Below the pieces are notes generated by a model that saw only the letters and a program-made list of their open reading frames with translations, searched no databases and was not told the DNA's origin. The position numbers were made by a program, and so were the translations under genes. This document shows, one piece after another, positions 11,054-23,827 of a stretch of DNA of 64,000 nt. Source of the stretch: Smallanthus sonchifolius (taxonomy: Eukaryota > Streptophyta > Magnoliopsida > Asterales > Asteraceae); the NCBI GenBank assembly GCA_023525975.1, contig CM042029.1, positions 84,736,849-84,800,848 of the forward strand, written 5' to 3'. How positions within the stretch are numbered: the first letter of the stretch is position 1; each line of letters starts with the position of its first letter.

Positions 11054-14000
11054 CACTACAAGAATAAGAGGCAATAGCGGCGACACCTAGGAAAGTCGCC
11101 GCTATTGCTCTTGATCCGCGTTACATAGATCTAATGGTTGTGTGAAGTTTAATCGGACGGACGGTGTTTTAAAAGCACAACATGGCGGGGTATTTCCCTC
11201 CATTGGCCTCACTTTCCCCTTTTCTCTGCTTTCCCCTTTCTCTCTGATTTTCCCCTCTCTCGATACGACCTCCATCTCCGACGGTTTGCCGGCCACCACC
11301 TCCACTGACCTCACCCCTGCTGCTTGCCGACCACCACCTCCACTGTCCTCACCCCTGCTCACCGACCAGCACCTCCTCAACGCACCCGCACCTACTCGCC
11401 GGAACACCACCTGTCTTCGAAAGATTGTATACTTAAGGTAGTGATTTCTCTTCAAATGATTTACCCTAATTTCTCTTAAAATGGTTTACCCTAATTTCTC
11501 TTCAAATGGTTTACCCTAATGTGTTGGTATATATGATATATTTTAAAGATGGCTTGTGTCTGTGTATAGTGAAACTAGAAATACTGTTTACAAGCAAAAC
11601 TTGTTAGTAAGATGATTACTTAGCTCAAAGACAAGCAAAACATGTTGACTTTGAAGACGATGATAACCATGGTTTGGTTCGGTTATTTGTAACAAAATAT
11701 AAAACTTAATTGGTTTGTGTCTGAGGGAAAAAAATTGATTTTAGTCTCCAAATGAAACGAAAAAAATTACTATATCTTTGATAAATACAAGTAAAGGGTT
11801 GGTGTTTAGTTTTGAATGATTTGTTTTAGTTGCATACGACTATACGAGTTATTAATCTTTCACCATAATATTTCTTTTGCCTGAAATGTGATTTTTTTTC
11901 TTTGACCATTAGACTAGAAGATCTTATCAACCGGAATCATTGCAGCGTAAGTTATTTTTATGCATTGCTATAACCAGTAACTTTGAGGTTTAACTTATTT
12001 GATATACTATTACCTTTAAGACTGTTATCCATAGAATAAATCATTGCTTTAAAAAAAAGGCATACTTATGTAGATTACAAGTGAAATGAAATAAAATAGT
12101 TATAAAAATAATTGTATTTTCTATTTATGTGGTTTTTGGTGACATACTGTGTTGGTATCCTCTTCCATAAAATTACAAGTGAAATGAAATAAAATGGTTA
12201 TAAAAATAATTGTAGGGTTTATAATGAATTTCTTTAATTAGGGTTCAACATGTCATTTTCTATTTATGTGTAGGTGTTTAAATATTTGATTGAATCAATC
12301 TTGTGCTTATGATCTTGGTTTGTACTCCATGGTTGTCGATAAAAGCCGGCTTAAAAATCTAAACCGTAGCTCAGAGAAGTATGAAAATGGACTCAAGTCT
12401 TTTATCGAGATGTGCAAAGATCATGTCGACGAAAGAGGCTTTGTTTTTTGTCCGTGTACCAAATGTCAGAATTCGGTCATGCTATCCTCGGTAAAAGTGA
12501 AGTTTTATTTGTATGCATGGGGTTTCTATCGGATGTACACGGATTGGATCTATCACGGTGAAAGCTTAAGTCCTCGAGTTGTAGTTGTAGATGACGTTGC
12601 GTCAGGAAACGATATGACCGGCGTTATTAAAGATATTATGGAAGAGGATACCAACCTCGACGAAGGGAACTCGGGTATAGAGAGTAGCGGTGTTTGTGAT
12701 GATTTTGAAGACCTGTAAAAGGAAGTCCAATCAGAATTATATCTCGGTTGTACTAATTTTTCTTCCCTTGACTTTTTAGCAAAGCTTATGCATATCAAAG
12801 TGAAGAACAAATGGACTAATACTTCATTTGATGAGCTCCTTGAGTTGTTGCGATCTTCACATCCAGAAGGCAACAAGATTCCCGCTTCGCATTACGTAGC
12901 CAAAAAGACACTAAAGAAGATTGGTTTGGGATATGAGTCGATACACGTGTAGCAAAAATGACTGTGCTCTCTTCTGGAAAGAACACCACTCATTGCAGAA
13001 CTGTCCTGTTTGTAATGAGAGTCGGTGGGCCGATACGAACACAAAGGGGCAAGAAGGTAGCTAAAAAGGTTTTACGATACTTTCCTTTGACCCCAGACTA
13101 CGGCGTGTATTGTTCAAGGCACACGTCAAAAGATATGATTTGGCACAGTACCGGGCGATCAAAAGAGGGTACGATGCGTCATCCTGTTGATGGATCTTCA
13201 TGGAAAGAATTTGACATAAAGTTCTAGAGGGAACCTCGAAATGTTCGCCTAGAGGTTGCAGCTGACGGTTTTAATCCATTTGGTAACATGAGTTCGGCTC
13301 ATAGCACGTGGTCGGTTGTACTCACCACATACAACCTGCCTCCATGGCTATGCATGAAAGAGTCCTCATTCGTGTTGTCTTTGTTAATTCCAGGCCCTAA
13401 ATCACCCGGGAAGGACATGGACGTTTTCCTTAGGCCGTTAGTGGATGAGCTTAAGAATTTATGCAGTCGGGCGTACGTACTAAAGAAGCAGCAACAAACA
13501 CATTCTTCACAATGAAGGCGGCGCTGTTATGGACCGTAAACGACTTTCCAGCTCGCATTAGTCTATCGGGTTGGAGCGGACAAGGCTACAAAGCATGCCC
13601 GACTTGCAACGAAGACACTCCTTCAATACGTGTAACAAATAAAGTCGTATATGTCGGTCATCGTCGGTTCTTAGATGCTAACCTTCCGTGGAGAAGAAGT
13701 TTGGACTTTAACGGGGAACCCGAGACAAGAGCCCCTCCGAAACAATTTAATTATGCTGACGTAGAAGCTCAACTTGATCGTCTACTCCATCGTCTACCGA
13801 GCAAGCATCGAGATTTTGGAGGTGTTACGAGAAAGCAGGAGGAGTTCGAGTTGAACTGGTCAAAACGAATCATATTTTTTGAACTTGAGTATTGGTCATC
13901 TCTGCAACTGAAGCACAGCTTAGATGTAATGCATATTGAGAGAAATGTGTGCGGCAGTTTGTTGGGTACTCTTCTAATGAACGATAAGACCAAAGACACG

Positions 14001-14079
14001 ACAAACGCACGCGTCGACTTGGAAAAGCTAAATATTCGAAAGACATATGTCGCCGCTATTGAGTATAATTTTTGTAGTG
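11054..14079 (+). mobile_element. CACTA (En/Spm) transposon with 3-bp target duplication
   Basis: The left end is CACTACAAGAAT and the right end is its inverted partner, ATTTTTGTAGTG. Both are flanked by ATA (11051-11053 and 14080-14082), the 3-bp duplication of CACTA elements. The subterminal motif AATAGCGGCGAC is present at both ends. At the left it forms a 14-bp-stem hairpin (11072-11109) with its own inverse. At 3.0 kb it is short for an autonomous element, and its transposase is broken, so it is a defective derivative. The 5' part (11450-12270) carries a ~29-bp triplet repeat and a ~96-bp duplication. Confidence 0.9.
12290..14060 (+). pseudogene. TNP2-type CACTA transposase, broken
   Basis: 12290-12718 encodes the transposase-associated domain (KSFIEMCKDH, CPCTKCQN, YLYAWGF, WIYHGE). 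Coding similarity continues through 12719-12955 (LGCTNFSSL, FDELLELL) and then as a zinc-binding CALFWKEHHSLQNCPVC stretch in another frame. Next come KVLRYFPLTP, a core at 13210-13500 (AADGFNPFGNM, STWSVVLTTYNLPPWLCMK, LLIPGPKSPGKDMDVFLRPL) and a final frame at 13461-14060 (WTVNDFPARISLSGWSGQG, ACPTC). Several stops and shifts interrupt it. Reading ends directly in the right inverted repeat just after LEKLNIRKT, so the C-terminal half is deleted. It cannot encode an active transposase. Confidence 0.85.
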
Positions 14080-14082
14080 ATA

Positions 14083-14756
14083 CTTGTGAAAAAGTATTTA
14101 AAATAACATAAATCTATCAAAATTTGATGAAGTGACTTAAGTTTTTTGAAAAATATTAAACCATCTTTATTTTACCAATTTAGAGATAACAAGTCAATGT
14201 TTTACAAATTCCGAGTTGGAGTCTCATTGGGTGCAACCTCTCTATCGTATTGGATTGAGGTAAGGTTTACTTTTATATTATTCTCCCCAGACCTTACTCT
14301 TTGAATACGATTTTTTTTTTGTTAAGTCATTGATTTAAATATCTTTTCACAAGTATATGTCATTTACATATTTTAGAGATTTTAATATAGTAAAATTAGG
14401 TTAAGAGACTTTTCTTTCTTTTTTTACATATTTATAGATTTTAATATATGAAAATTAAGTTAAGTGACTTTTTTTCAAAAAATAATAATAAAATATATTA
14501 GGTTTTTATGATATTTATCAATAATTCATCTTCTCATAAGTTGGCTAATACATAAAATAAAATACCACTCTCGTTCGTCTTCATAACCACTACTGAAACC
14601 AAGCAACAACCAGAAAATAGACCTCTCGGGGCAATGCAGCCGTATGATTTCAGCTTGTTTATGTGCCTCTCTCTTTCTTTCTCGCGATCTCCCTCTTTAT
14701 TGCTCTCATCAAATCAGAAGAAAGAGACGAACATAAGAACTATAGCTCTTCATTTC
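14083..14756. other. AT-rich spacer
   Basis: AT-rich sequence between the CACTA element and the SINE. No gene or clear repeat is recognised. The open frame spanning 14634-14855 is a by-product of the SINE. Confidence 0.5.
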
Positions 14757-15050
14757 CAAAGTGGTCTAGTGGTAAGGAGGCCTGGGCTCTCTAAAGGAGA
14801 CCCAGGTTCAATCCCCACAGGCTTTACTTTGAGGGTGGCCAGCCCAAGTCGATGATCGAGGAATGCAAGGTCAATGGTTTGAGCATAAAGCGATTGTGAG
14901 GCAGAGATAACAGTTCGACCCCCACACCTTGACCTTGGTTAAGAACCATGAGCCGAGTGCCCCCTGCGATATTCTTGGGCGTGGGTATCGCAGGCCGGTT
15001 AGCGAGTCCGAAAAACTCGTTTTCTAATAAAGAAAGAAAAGTGAGACGTG
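14757..15050 (+). mobile_element. tRNA-derived SINE
   Basis: The head is tRNA-like: TCTAGTGGTAAGG (A-box region) and GGTTCAATCCC (B box) about 40 bp apart. A body without coding sequence follows, with a T-rich/A-rich tail near 15010-15045. This is the structure of a Pol III-transcribed SINE. A target duplication was not clearly identified. Confidence 0.65.
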
Positions 15051-16676
15051 TGTGCTTTTTCTATAATGAGCCAATAACGATGTGCCACATACATAGTCAC
15101 GGTTCCTAGGTTCCTAAGACGTTGTCAATTAAATTAGTTTATAATTATAATGTTTATATTTAAGAAGCGCATTTGGCCTGGAGTATTTAAAAAAAATTAT
15201 ATCTAAAATACAAAAAGTGTGGAGAAAAAAAAAAGAATGAATAACATAATTAAGAGTGAAGAAAAACAGAGAGAATTTGAAGACTTGAACAGGAAAAGTG
15301 AAGTCAATGTTTCATTTGTTGTTCCTTTCTGGTTTCTTCTTTTGAATGTAGCTTTAGTATAATAAACACTACTTTAATACTTTATATATATTTCATTCTC
15401 TGTTATGGGTCACTTTATATATACTTTATTTTTATTATTATAATTATATAGATATATTTTTTCTTGATTTAGATTCACAATTAAATTAAATCAATGAAAA
15501 TACAAATACTAAAAACATGGTTTAATTTGCATGAGTTAGAGTAAGAGCATTACTTATAGAAGATTTTACGATTTTCGGTTGAACCGATAAATTTGTCAAG
15601 CCGAGTGAAACTAAACTTACGAATAAACAGTCAAGGTAAGTCGGTTATTCAAATTGGGTAGGGTCAAACATGGTTCTAGAAATTTCATGGCTTCTCAGAT
15701 TATAGAAGGAAAATTGATAAAATCATTTACAGACAAAAACCCATCAATGTCACGCGCCTTCAAGAACACTGACGGATTTCACACTCCTCCCTCTCCCTCT
15801 CTCACAGTCGCTCACGTATAGTGTTCGTCCATACGGACACCCTCCCTCCATTCTCCCTCCCCATCACTAATGGATCTCACACTCAATTACAAACATTCCG
15901 AATGTTATTTATTTAAAATTGATTTTGTTAGAATTAGATTCACACTTATCAATAATCTTAATAGGAAGTGTCGGTGGCATTTACCACGGAAAACACCACC
16001 TCCTCCACTTTGTTAAATGTCAAAAATGGTCCCTCAACTTGGTAAAATGTCACATTAACCCCCTCAAGTTTTTAAAGTTTAAGTTTATCCCCTATAATAT
16101 AAATAATTCGTATTTTTTTGGTATCGTGAGCTATATCGACTAATGGTGACGTGATGGTACCCTGAAATTTGATACCTACACCGACTAAAAAACATGAGTA
16201 CCATTATATAACTATCTTTTATTTATGTTTCGATCTCCACAACTGAGCCGCCGTAACTTCATACGTTTCTTTTATGTATTTAATCACGTTTCTTTTTGTG
16301 TGCTTAGCCACATTAATGTCACCCCCTCAACCGTTTAAGGTCCGCCTCCCACCGCAGAGCGCGGATCAAAATTTATTTAACCACGTTCTTTTTTTGCTTA
16401 GCCATGTTAATGTTAGCACCTCAATCGTTTAAGATCTATCTCTCGCCACGGGACAAAATTTCCGGTTACATTAAATCCTCAAAACACACAAATACTTAAA
16501 ATAAAAAAAAGTAAGTGAGTGAGTGACCCACACGGTTTTCAGTTTTTTGGTCCTAGTTTGCTTGGTGACCAAGGTAAAGGGGTAATATCGTTTGCTCACT
16601 GCAGTTTATAAGTAACCCTCAACCAAGAAATTGTCATCATCAACAAAAAACTGAAATTCACAATTAATCGAAGGTA

Positions 16677-17226
16677 ATGGAGCGAAGCAACTACAATCGC
16701 AGCGGTAGTGACGGTGGTAACCGTGGTGGCCATGGTGGACGAAACAGGAACTACCAGCAAGGAGGCGGTAGAGGCAAGGGTGGAGCTCGAGAATCTGGTG
16801 GTCTCGGACGTGGCCGTGGACAGCAGACTCACCGGACTCCGGCTTACCCGGGGCATAATGCACCCGGAGGAAGCACACGGAGTCTTGTTGCATGTGGTGA
16901 TCAATTTAGGGATTTATAGCTTCTATACTAGTTAGAGTAATTTGTTTGTACAAAATTGTGTCTGATCTTATTTAAAATTGTGTTTTTCAGATCTTCAGGT
17001 TCATGAAGTATCACATGTAGAGGCAGGATTTGCAACATCTCTTATTGTCAACACTACGCTACGCTACGATGTAACATTTTCTACTCGCCCAAAATCATCC
17101 GTGCGGCAGATCGAAGAGAAGCTATGTTCTTCGTTTAAAACGGCAATCATGAGATGGGGTCAAAGTGCCTATACGCATGTCAAACGTCATTTCCTAGACT
17201 GCATTGTTGAAGGGGTTTGTGCGTGA
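16677..17226 (+). pseudogene. Shrunken AGO2-like copy 1 (RGG N-terminus only)
   Basis: An 80-codon frame from ATG 16677 encodes the Gly/Arg-rich N-terminus (MERSNYNR, GGRNRNYQQGG, GRGRGQQTHRTPAYPG) seen in the full gene at 61753. It then runs into what is intron sequence in the full gene and stops at 16919, so the exon-1 donor is gone. The intron tail and acceptor (CAG, 16988-16990) remain, followed by 16991-17226. That frame starts like exon 2 (LQVHEV, LRYDV, RQIEEKLCS) but has lost the blocks between those motifs, while staying open. It ends in an unrelated ~30-residue tail (HFLDCIVEGVCA). All PAZ, MID and PIWI domains are missing. It is either a pseudogene or a source of a short RGG peptide or RNA. 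Confidence 0.75.
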
Positions 17227-17295
17227 ATCTAATGCGTGTCAAAAGTCCTTTCCTAAACTGGATTAGTGAAGGGGTTTGTGCGTGAATCTAATTCA
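17179..17295 (+). repeat. ~59-bp tandem repeat at 3' end of copy 1
   Basis: Two copies of a ~59-bp unit that runs from GTCAAACGTC to GTGCGTGAATCTAATG. The first encodes the end of the second frame. Copy 2 has three units and copy 3 has two, so this tract varies between otherwise similar units. Confidence 0.75.
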
Positions 17296-17835
17296 TTTCG
17301 TTCTTTTTCGGTGTTTTTTCTTTAGTTTGTGTCGAATAAACCTACAGTCGTGATCTGAAGTCTTAGTGTTCGGTTTGTTCGTTTGTGTTTGCCTTTGATT
17401 TCCATGTAGGTGTTTGAAGGGTTGTTATGTTTTTAAATGTGTGGAAGGATTGATGTAAGCTGTTATTTAAGTATTAATGTGTGCTTATTTGTGATGAAAC
17501 TATTGGTGTTGGATTATTGCATTCTTTAAACTTTGTTGAACTCTATCCGGTATACTCTTTTCCATCCTCTCAAGTAAAAAATATCACACCAACTATCATA
17601 CCGCGAGGGGGTGATGTATCACTCAAGTGATAATAATCACACCCAATCAACCAATGTCACCTCACCACCCACTCCCTCATGCTTTGTTTTTCTCCCGTAA
17701 TTTTTTTTACGAAAAAAAACCACACAAATAATCACATCACAAAGGGGTGGTGTATCATTCAAGTGATAGTGTCACATTTGTGCCACCTAAGATCTCGGGA
17801 GAAAATTATGAAGGTATACCCCTTATTCTTATGAG

Positions 17836-20434
17836 GAGGAAAAGTGAAGTCAATGTTTCATTAGTTGTTCTTTCCTGGTTTCTTCTTTTGAATGTAGCTT
17901 TAGTATAATAAACACTACTTTAATACTTTATATATATTTCATTCTCTGTTATGGGTCACTTTATATATACTTTATTTTTATTATTATAATTATATAGATA
18001 TAATTTTTCTTGATTTAGATTCACAATTAAATTAAATCAATGAAAATACAAATACTAAAAAATGGTTTAATTTGCATGAGTTAGAGTAAGAGCATTACTT
18101 ATAGAAGATTTTACGATTTTCGGTTGAACCGGTAAATTTGTCGAGTCGAGTGAAACTGAACTTACGAATAAACAGTCAAGGCAAGTCGGTTATTCAAATT
18201 GGGTAGGGTCAAACATGGTTCTAAAAATTTCATGGCTTCTCAGATCATCGAAGGGAAATTGAAAAAAATCTTTTACAGACAAAAACCCATCAATGTCACG
18301 CGCCTTCACGAACACTGACGGATTTCACACTCCTCTCTCTCCCTCTCTCACAGTCGCTCACGTATAGTGTTCGTCCATACGGACACCCTCCCTCCATTCT
18401 CCCTCCCCATCACTGATGGATCTCACACTCAATTACAAACATTCCGAAGGTTGTTTATTTAAAATTGATTTTGTTAGAATTAGATTCACACTTATCAATA
18501 ATCTTAATAGGAAGTGTCGGTGGCATTTGCCACGGAAAACACCACCTCCTCCACTTTGTTAAATGTCAAAAATGGTCCCTTAACTTGGTAAAATGTCACA
18601 TTAACCCTCTCAAGTTTTTAAAGTTTTAAGTTTATCACCTATAGTATAAATAATCCTATTTTTTTGATATCGTGAGTTATATCGACTGATGGTGACGTGA
18701 TGGTACCATGAAATTTGATACCTACACCGACTCAAAAACATTAGTACCATTATGTAACTGTCTTTTATCTATGTTTCAATCTTCACAATTGAGCCGTCGT
18801 AACTTCATACGTTTCTTTTATGTATTTAATCACGTTTCTTTTTGTGTGCTTAGCCACATTAATGTCACTCCCTCAACCGTTTAAGGTCCGCCTCCCACCG
18901 CAGAGCGCGGATCAAAATTTATTTAACCACGTTCCTTTTTTGCTTAGCCATGTTAATGTTAGCACCTCAATCGTTTAAGATGTATCTCTCGCCGCCCGGT
19001 TACATTAAATCCTCAAAACACACAAATACTTAAAATAAAAAAAATAAAAAAAAGTAAGTGACTGACTGACCCACACGGTTTTCAGTTTTTTGGTCCTAGT
19101 TTGCTTGGTGACAAAGGTAAAGGGGTAATATCGTTTGCTCACTGCAGTTTATAAGTAACCCTCAACCAAGACATTGTCATCATCAACAAAAAATTGAAAT
19201 TCACAATTAATCGAAGGTAATGGAGCGAAGCAACTACAATCGCGGCGGTAGTGACGGTGGTAACCGTGGTAGCCATGGTGGACGAAACAGAAACTACCAG
19301 CAAGGAGGCGGTAGAGGCAAGGGTGGAGCTCGAGAATCTGGTGGTCTCGGACGTGGCCGTGGACAGCAGACTCACTGGACTCCGGCTTACCCGGGGCATA
19401 ATGCACCCGGAGGAAGCAGACGGAGTCGTGTTGCATGTGGTGATCAATTTAGGGATTTATAGCTTCTATACTAGTTAGAGTAATTTGTTTGTACAAAATT
19501 TTGTCTGATCTTATTTAAAATTGTGTTTTTCAGATCTTCAGGTTCATGAAGTATCACATGTAGAGGCAGGATTTGCAACATCTCTTAGTGTCAACACTAC
19601 GCTACGCTACGATGTAACATTTTCTACTCGCCCAAACTCATCCGTGCGGCAGATCGAAGAGAAGCTATGTTCTTCGTTTAAAACGGCAATCATGAGATGG
19701 GGTCAAAGTGCCTATACGCATGTCAAACGTCATTTCCTAGACTGCATTGGTGAAGGGGTTTGTGCGTGAATCTAATGCGTGTCAAACGTCCTTTCCTAAA
19801 CTGGATTAGTGAAGGGGTTTGTGCGTGAATCTAATGCGTGTCAAACGTCCTTTCCTAAACTGGATTAGTGAAGGGTTTGTGCGTGAATCTAATGCACTTC
19901 GTTCTTTTTCAGTGTTTTTTCTTTAGTCTTAGTCTGTGTCGAATAAACCTACAGTCGTGATCTAAAGTCTTAGTGTTCGGTTTGTTTGTGTTTGCCTTTG
20001 ATTTCCATGTAGGTGTTTGAAGGGTTGTTATGTTTTTAAATGTGTGGAAGGATTGATGTAAGCTGTTATTTAAGTATTAATGTGTGTTTATTTGTGATGA
20101 AACTATTGGTGTTGGATTATTGCATTCTTTAAACTTTGTTGAACTCTATCCGGTATCTTTTCCATCCTCTCAAGTAAAAAATATCACACCAACTATCATA
20201 CCGTAAGGGGTGGTGTATCGCTCAAGTGATAATAATCACACCCAATCAACCAATGCTACCTCACCACCCACTCCCTCATGCTTTGTTTTTCTCCCGTAAT
20301 TTTTTGTACGCCCAAAAATCACACAAATAATCACACCATAAAAGGGTGGTGTATCATTCAAGTGATAGTGCCACATTTTTACCACCTAGGATCACGGGAG
20401 AGAATAATGAAGGTATACCCCCTTATTCTTTTGA
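17836..20434 (+). repeat. AGO-like tandem unit 2
   Basis: Second direct repeat, close to unit 1 along its whole length with scattered substitutions and small indels. For example, it carries a longer A-rich tract near 19040 and three instead of two 59-bp repeats. Confidence 0.85.
19220..19769 (+). pseudogene. Shrunken AGO2-like copy 2
   Basis: Same structure as copy 1: an 80-codon RGG-rich frame from ATG 19220 to the stop at 19462, no exon-1 donor, a retained intron tail and acceptor (19531-19533), and a second frame 19534-19769 ending FLDCIGEGVCA. Both frames are intact. Differences from copy 1 are a handful of residues. The usual N, PAZ, MID and PIWI domains are absent. Confidence 0.75.
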
Positions 20435-21761
20435 GCCGGAAAAGTGAAGTCAATTTTTCATTAGTTGTTCCTTCCTGGTTTCTTCTTTTGAATGTAGCTT
20501 TAGAATAATAAACACTACTTTAATACTTTATATATATTTCATTCTCTGTTATGGGTCACTTTATATATACTTTATTTTTATTATTATAATTATATAGATA
20601 TAATTTTTCTTGATTTAGATTCACAGTTAAATTAAATCAATGAAAATACAAATACTAAAAACATGGTTTAATTTGCATGAGTTAGTAAGAGCATTACTTA
20701 TAGAAGATTTTACAATTTTCGGTTGAACCGATAAATTTGTCAAGTTGAGTGAAAATGAACTTACGAATAAACAGTCAAGGCAAGTCGGTTATTCAAATTG
20801 GGTAGGGTCAAACACGGTTCTAGAAATTTCATGGCTTCTTAGATTATCGAAGGAAAATTGATAAAATCTTTTACAGACAAAAACCCATCAATGTCACGCG
20901 CCTTCACGAACACTGACGGATTTCACACTCCTCCCTCTCCCTCTCTCACAGTCGCTCACGTATAGTGATCGTCCATACTCTCTCCATTCTCCCTCCCCGT
21001 CACTGATGGATCTCACACTCAATTACAAACATTCTGAAGGTTGTTTATTTAAAATTGATTTTGTTAGAATTAGATTCACACTTATCAATAATCTTAATAG
21101 GAAGTGTCGGTGGCATTTGCCACGTAAAACACCACCTCCTTCACTTTGTTAAATGTCAAAAATGGTCCCTCAACTTGGTAAAATTTCACATTAACCCTCT
21201 CAAGTTTTTAAAGTTTTAAGTTTATCCCCTATAGTATAAATAATCCGTATTTTTTTGGTATCGTGAGTTATATCGACTAATGGTGACGTGATGGTACCAT
21301 GAAATTTGATACCTACACCGACTAAAAAACATGTGTACCATTATATAACTGTCTTTTATATATGTTTCGATCTCCACAACTGAGCCGCCGTAACTTCATA
21401 CGTTTCTTTTATGTATTTAATCACGTTTCTTTTTGTGTGCTTAGCCACATTAATGTCACCCACTCAACCGTTTAAGGTCCGCCTCCCACCGCAGAGCGCG
21501 GATCAAAATTTATTTAACCACATTCTTTTTTGCTTAGCCATGTTAATATTAGCACCTCAATTGTTTAAGATCTATCTCTCGCAGCGGGACAACATTTCCG
21601 GTTACATTAAATCCTCAAAACACACAAATACTTAAAATAAAAAAATAAAAAAAAGTAAGTGAGTGACCCACACGGTTTTCAGTTTTTTGGTCCAAGTTTG
21701 CTTGGTGACCAAGGTAAAGGGGTGGGTAATATCGTTTGCACACTGCTGTTTATAAGTAACC
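20435..21761 (+). repeat. AGO-like tandem unit 3, left part
   Basis: This is the upstream region of the third unit, ending at TAACC (21757-21761). The unit resumes at 43025 with the same TAACC after element C, so the two parts were continuous before the insertion. Confidence 0.85.
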
Positions 21762-22855
21762 TATAACATTTCTGATTTTCTCGTTTTTATTTTTTAGTTC
21801 AATAAATCATATTTTGACTCTAATTCTAGTGTAATGTTTTAATTCATTCATGCCAACAATTGAGACCAAGGTATCATTTCAAATTCACAAGTTCTACACT
21901 TTGATACATTAGAAAAACCCTATATATATGTATATACATGTGTAGGCATACATCATACAATTTTCATTCACACACATATATATATATATATATTCAATTA
22001 TCGTTGGTTATGTGCAAATAACAAAGGACTATGCACAATTTTGAACCCCTAACTAATTGAACCCTCACAATTGAACCTTTAGCATTAATCTTGAACCCTA
22101 AAAACGCCATTGTTGACCAAATTCATCAAGACTTGACCTGTTTGACTTTTAAAAGTCAAACAGGGCCGGTTTCACAAATCCATCGCCAAGAATCGACCCA
22201 ATCGATTGCTTCGGGTTTCCCTTATCGTGCACAATCAGTAGACCACCCAAACCAGGCCCAATCATCAAGACAATTCAACCATTCATGCAGCCAATTCAAA
22301 ATTCAAACGAATTTGATGTAGGATAGTCAAATCCGTATCAATTACCATTCAATACATGAAATTAATGCGTCCTAATCCCGCAAATCACTCGAGTGAATCA
22401 CGCGTGTACCTAGACCATTAACAGGACCCAATTCACTCCCAAATCGGCGAATTAACGCGTAATAGTCATCCGCGACCATTACGGTCAAATTGAAATCAAA
22501 TCGGCTTATACGAATGAAATTAGACAAATTAAATCACTCACCCACCTTCGTATACGTACAAACAAACCCCCACAACCTTTGATTAATCCGCATTTCATAT
22601 CTGGATGCCTGTCGATCACCAAGAACAGTCAAAGGAATCGTGTAGTCGTCTGCACTCGTTGCCCAACCTCCAAGAGTAAGTTTTAGATCATTAGGATCGT
22701 AATCGAGTCCTGATCATTAGTCCCTTATCAATTCGCGTTCATATTACACATCGAATTCAAATGCGACTTGAGTTCATGTCGTGTTCTTACGTTTCTGATT
22801 TGGGGATTTGATAAATTTATATTTCGTATTTAAATTATTTTGTTTCAGTTATAAC

Positions 22856-22945
22856 CAGCGAACCACCCGGTCCGACTGGTTAAGACCATGCACCATCGGG
22901 CCCGGTGGGGTGGGTTCGAAACCCACGGCCCGCGACCGGCCTGTT
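22856..22945 (+). other. tRNA-like (A box/B box) module in LTR C
   Basis: ACTGGTTAAGACC (D-arm/A-box-like) and GGTTCGAAACC (B-box-like) are about 40 bp apart. It is also present in the 3' LTR (~41395-41485). It is probably a tRNA or SINE relic and not a functional tRNA, since no cloverleaf was confirmed. Confidence 0.5.
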
Positions 22946-23827
22946 TTCTTATGCGCCTCATTTAAACAAAACTCGGCCCTTTTAATAATGGGTTTAGACC
23001 CATCCAAAACCAATCCAGTAACAAAATTGTATCCTCGTCCGGTGGTTTGTTTACCCGACTTGTACATAACAGACCCGGGTTCGAGCCCCAGGTCTGTTTA
23101 TTATTTTTTTTAAACCGTTTCTAAAACTCCAAAATTCATATAAAAATTATTTTTATAAACCATACAATATGTGTAACAGAATAAAACCCAATTTATTAAT
23201 TTTCAATATAAATTCATTTTATTATGAATTTTATGGTTAAAAATTGTATATTAAATGTTTAAAACAAAATTTTAGATATTTAAATTAATTTTCAAATAAA
23301 GATATTTATTTTGTAAAGTTTTTAAAATGGTAACTTTATTTAAAGCAATCAAATACTTCTTTTTAAAATGATAAATAAATTTATTTATTTTAATCTACAC
23401 TAAAAATATATAATTACTATTAATTTTATACATCAACATTATTTACATATCTTTATAAATAAAAAAATAAATAAAGTAAAATTATTTATTTAATTTTTAT
23501 CTAATATAATTCACACTATTTTTGTAACTAAATAAATAAATAACAACTGTTTAATTTATTTAGTTATTCAAGCCAAACTCTAACTTCAATCATTTTAAAT
23601 TATTCATTTCAAACTTTCGTGTTATAAAAACACATATCTAAGTACAAACCAAAATCACCACCTTCAACTTCAAATCCCTTGTGCTCATCCAATTAAATCA
23701 TAGTCTTAGACATATATTTTTGTACACATTATTAATTCAACATATATTACACACTAGGTTAACATTGTGAGATTTCAAGGATCATTTTGCTATCTAGTCT
23801 CGCGTGCTAGCTACACCTTTGAATCAT

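Larger units (their letters stand above)
15290..17835 (+). repeat. AGO-like tandem unit 1
   Basis: First of three ~2.55-kb direct repeats that each begin near GGAAAAGTGAAGTCAAT. Each contains an upstream region, the shrunken AGO-like gene and a 3' region. The upstream 900 bp matches the region before the full-length AGO2-like gene (59446-61752) in pieces, plus ~600 bp (about 15950-16540) absent there. That insert carries a Helitron-like CCGCAGAGCGCGG motif. The last ~300 bp repeat phrases such as GTGTATCATTCAAGTGATA. Confidence 0.85.

Noticed and set aside
11142..11441. Pro/Ser/Thr-rich open frames in the 5' part of the CACTA element, both strands
   Set aside because: Low-complexity sequence open on both strands, no family resemblance; may be a 5' leader.
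16596..16904. Minus-strand open frames opposite the RGG region (also at 19139-19447, 42892-43316, 61741-62034)
   Set aside because: They are antisense shadows of the Gly/Arg-rich coding sequence, whose low complexity keeps several frames open.
22091..23113. Open frames in LTR C, and the matching ones at 26642-26872 and 41341-41771
   Set aside because: They lie in LTR sequence, recur in each LTR copy and resemble no protein.
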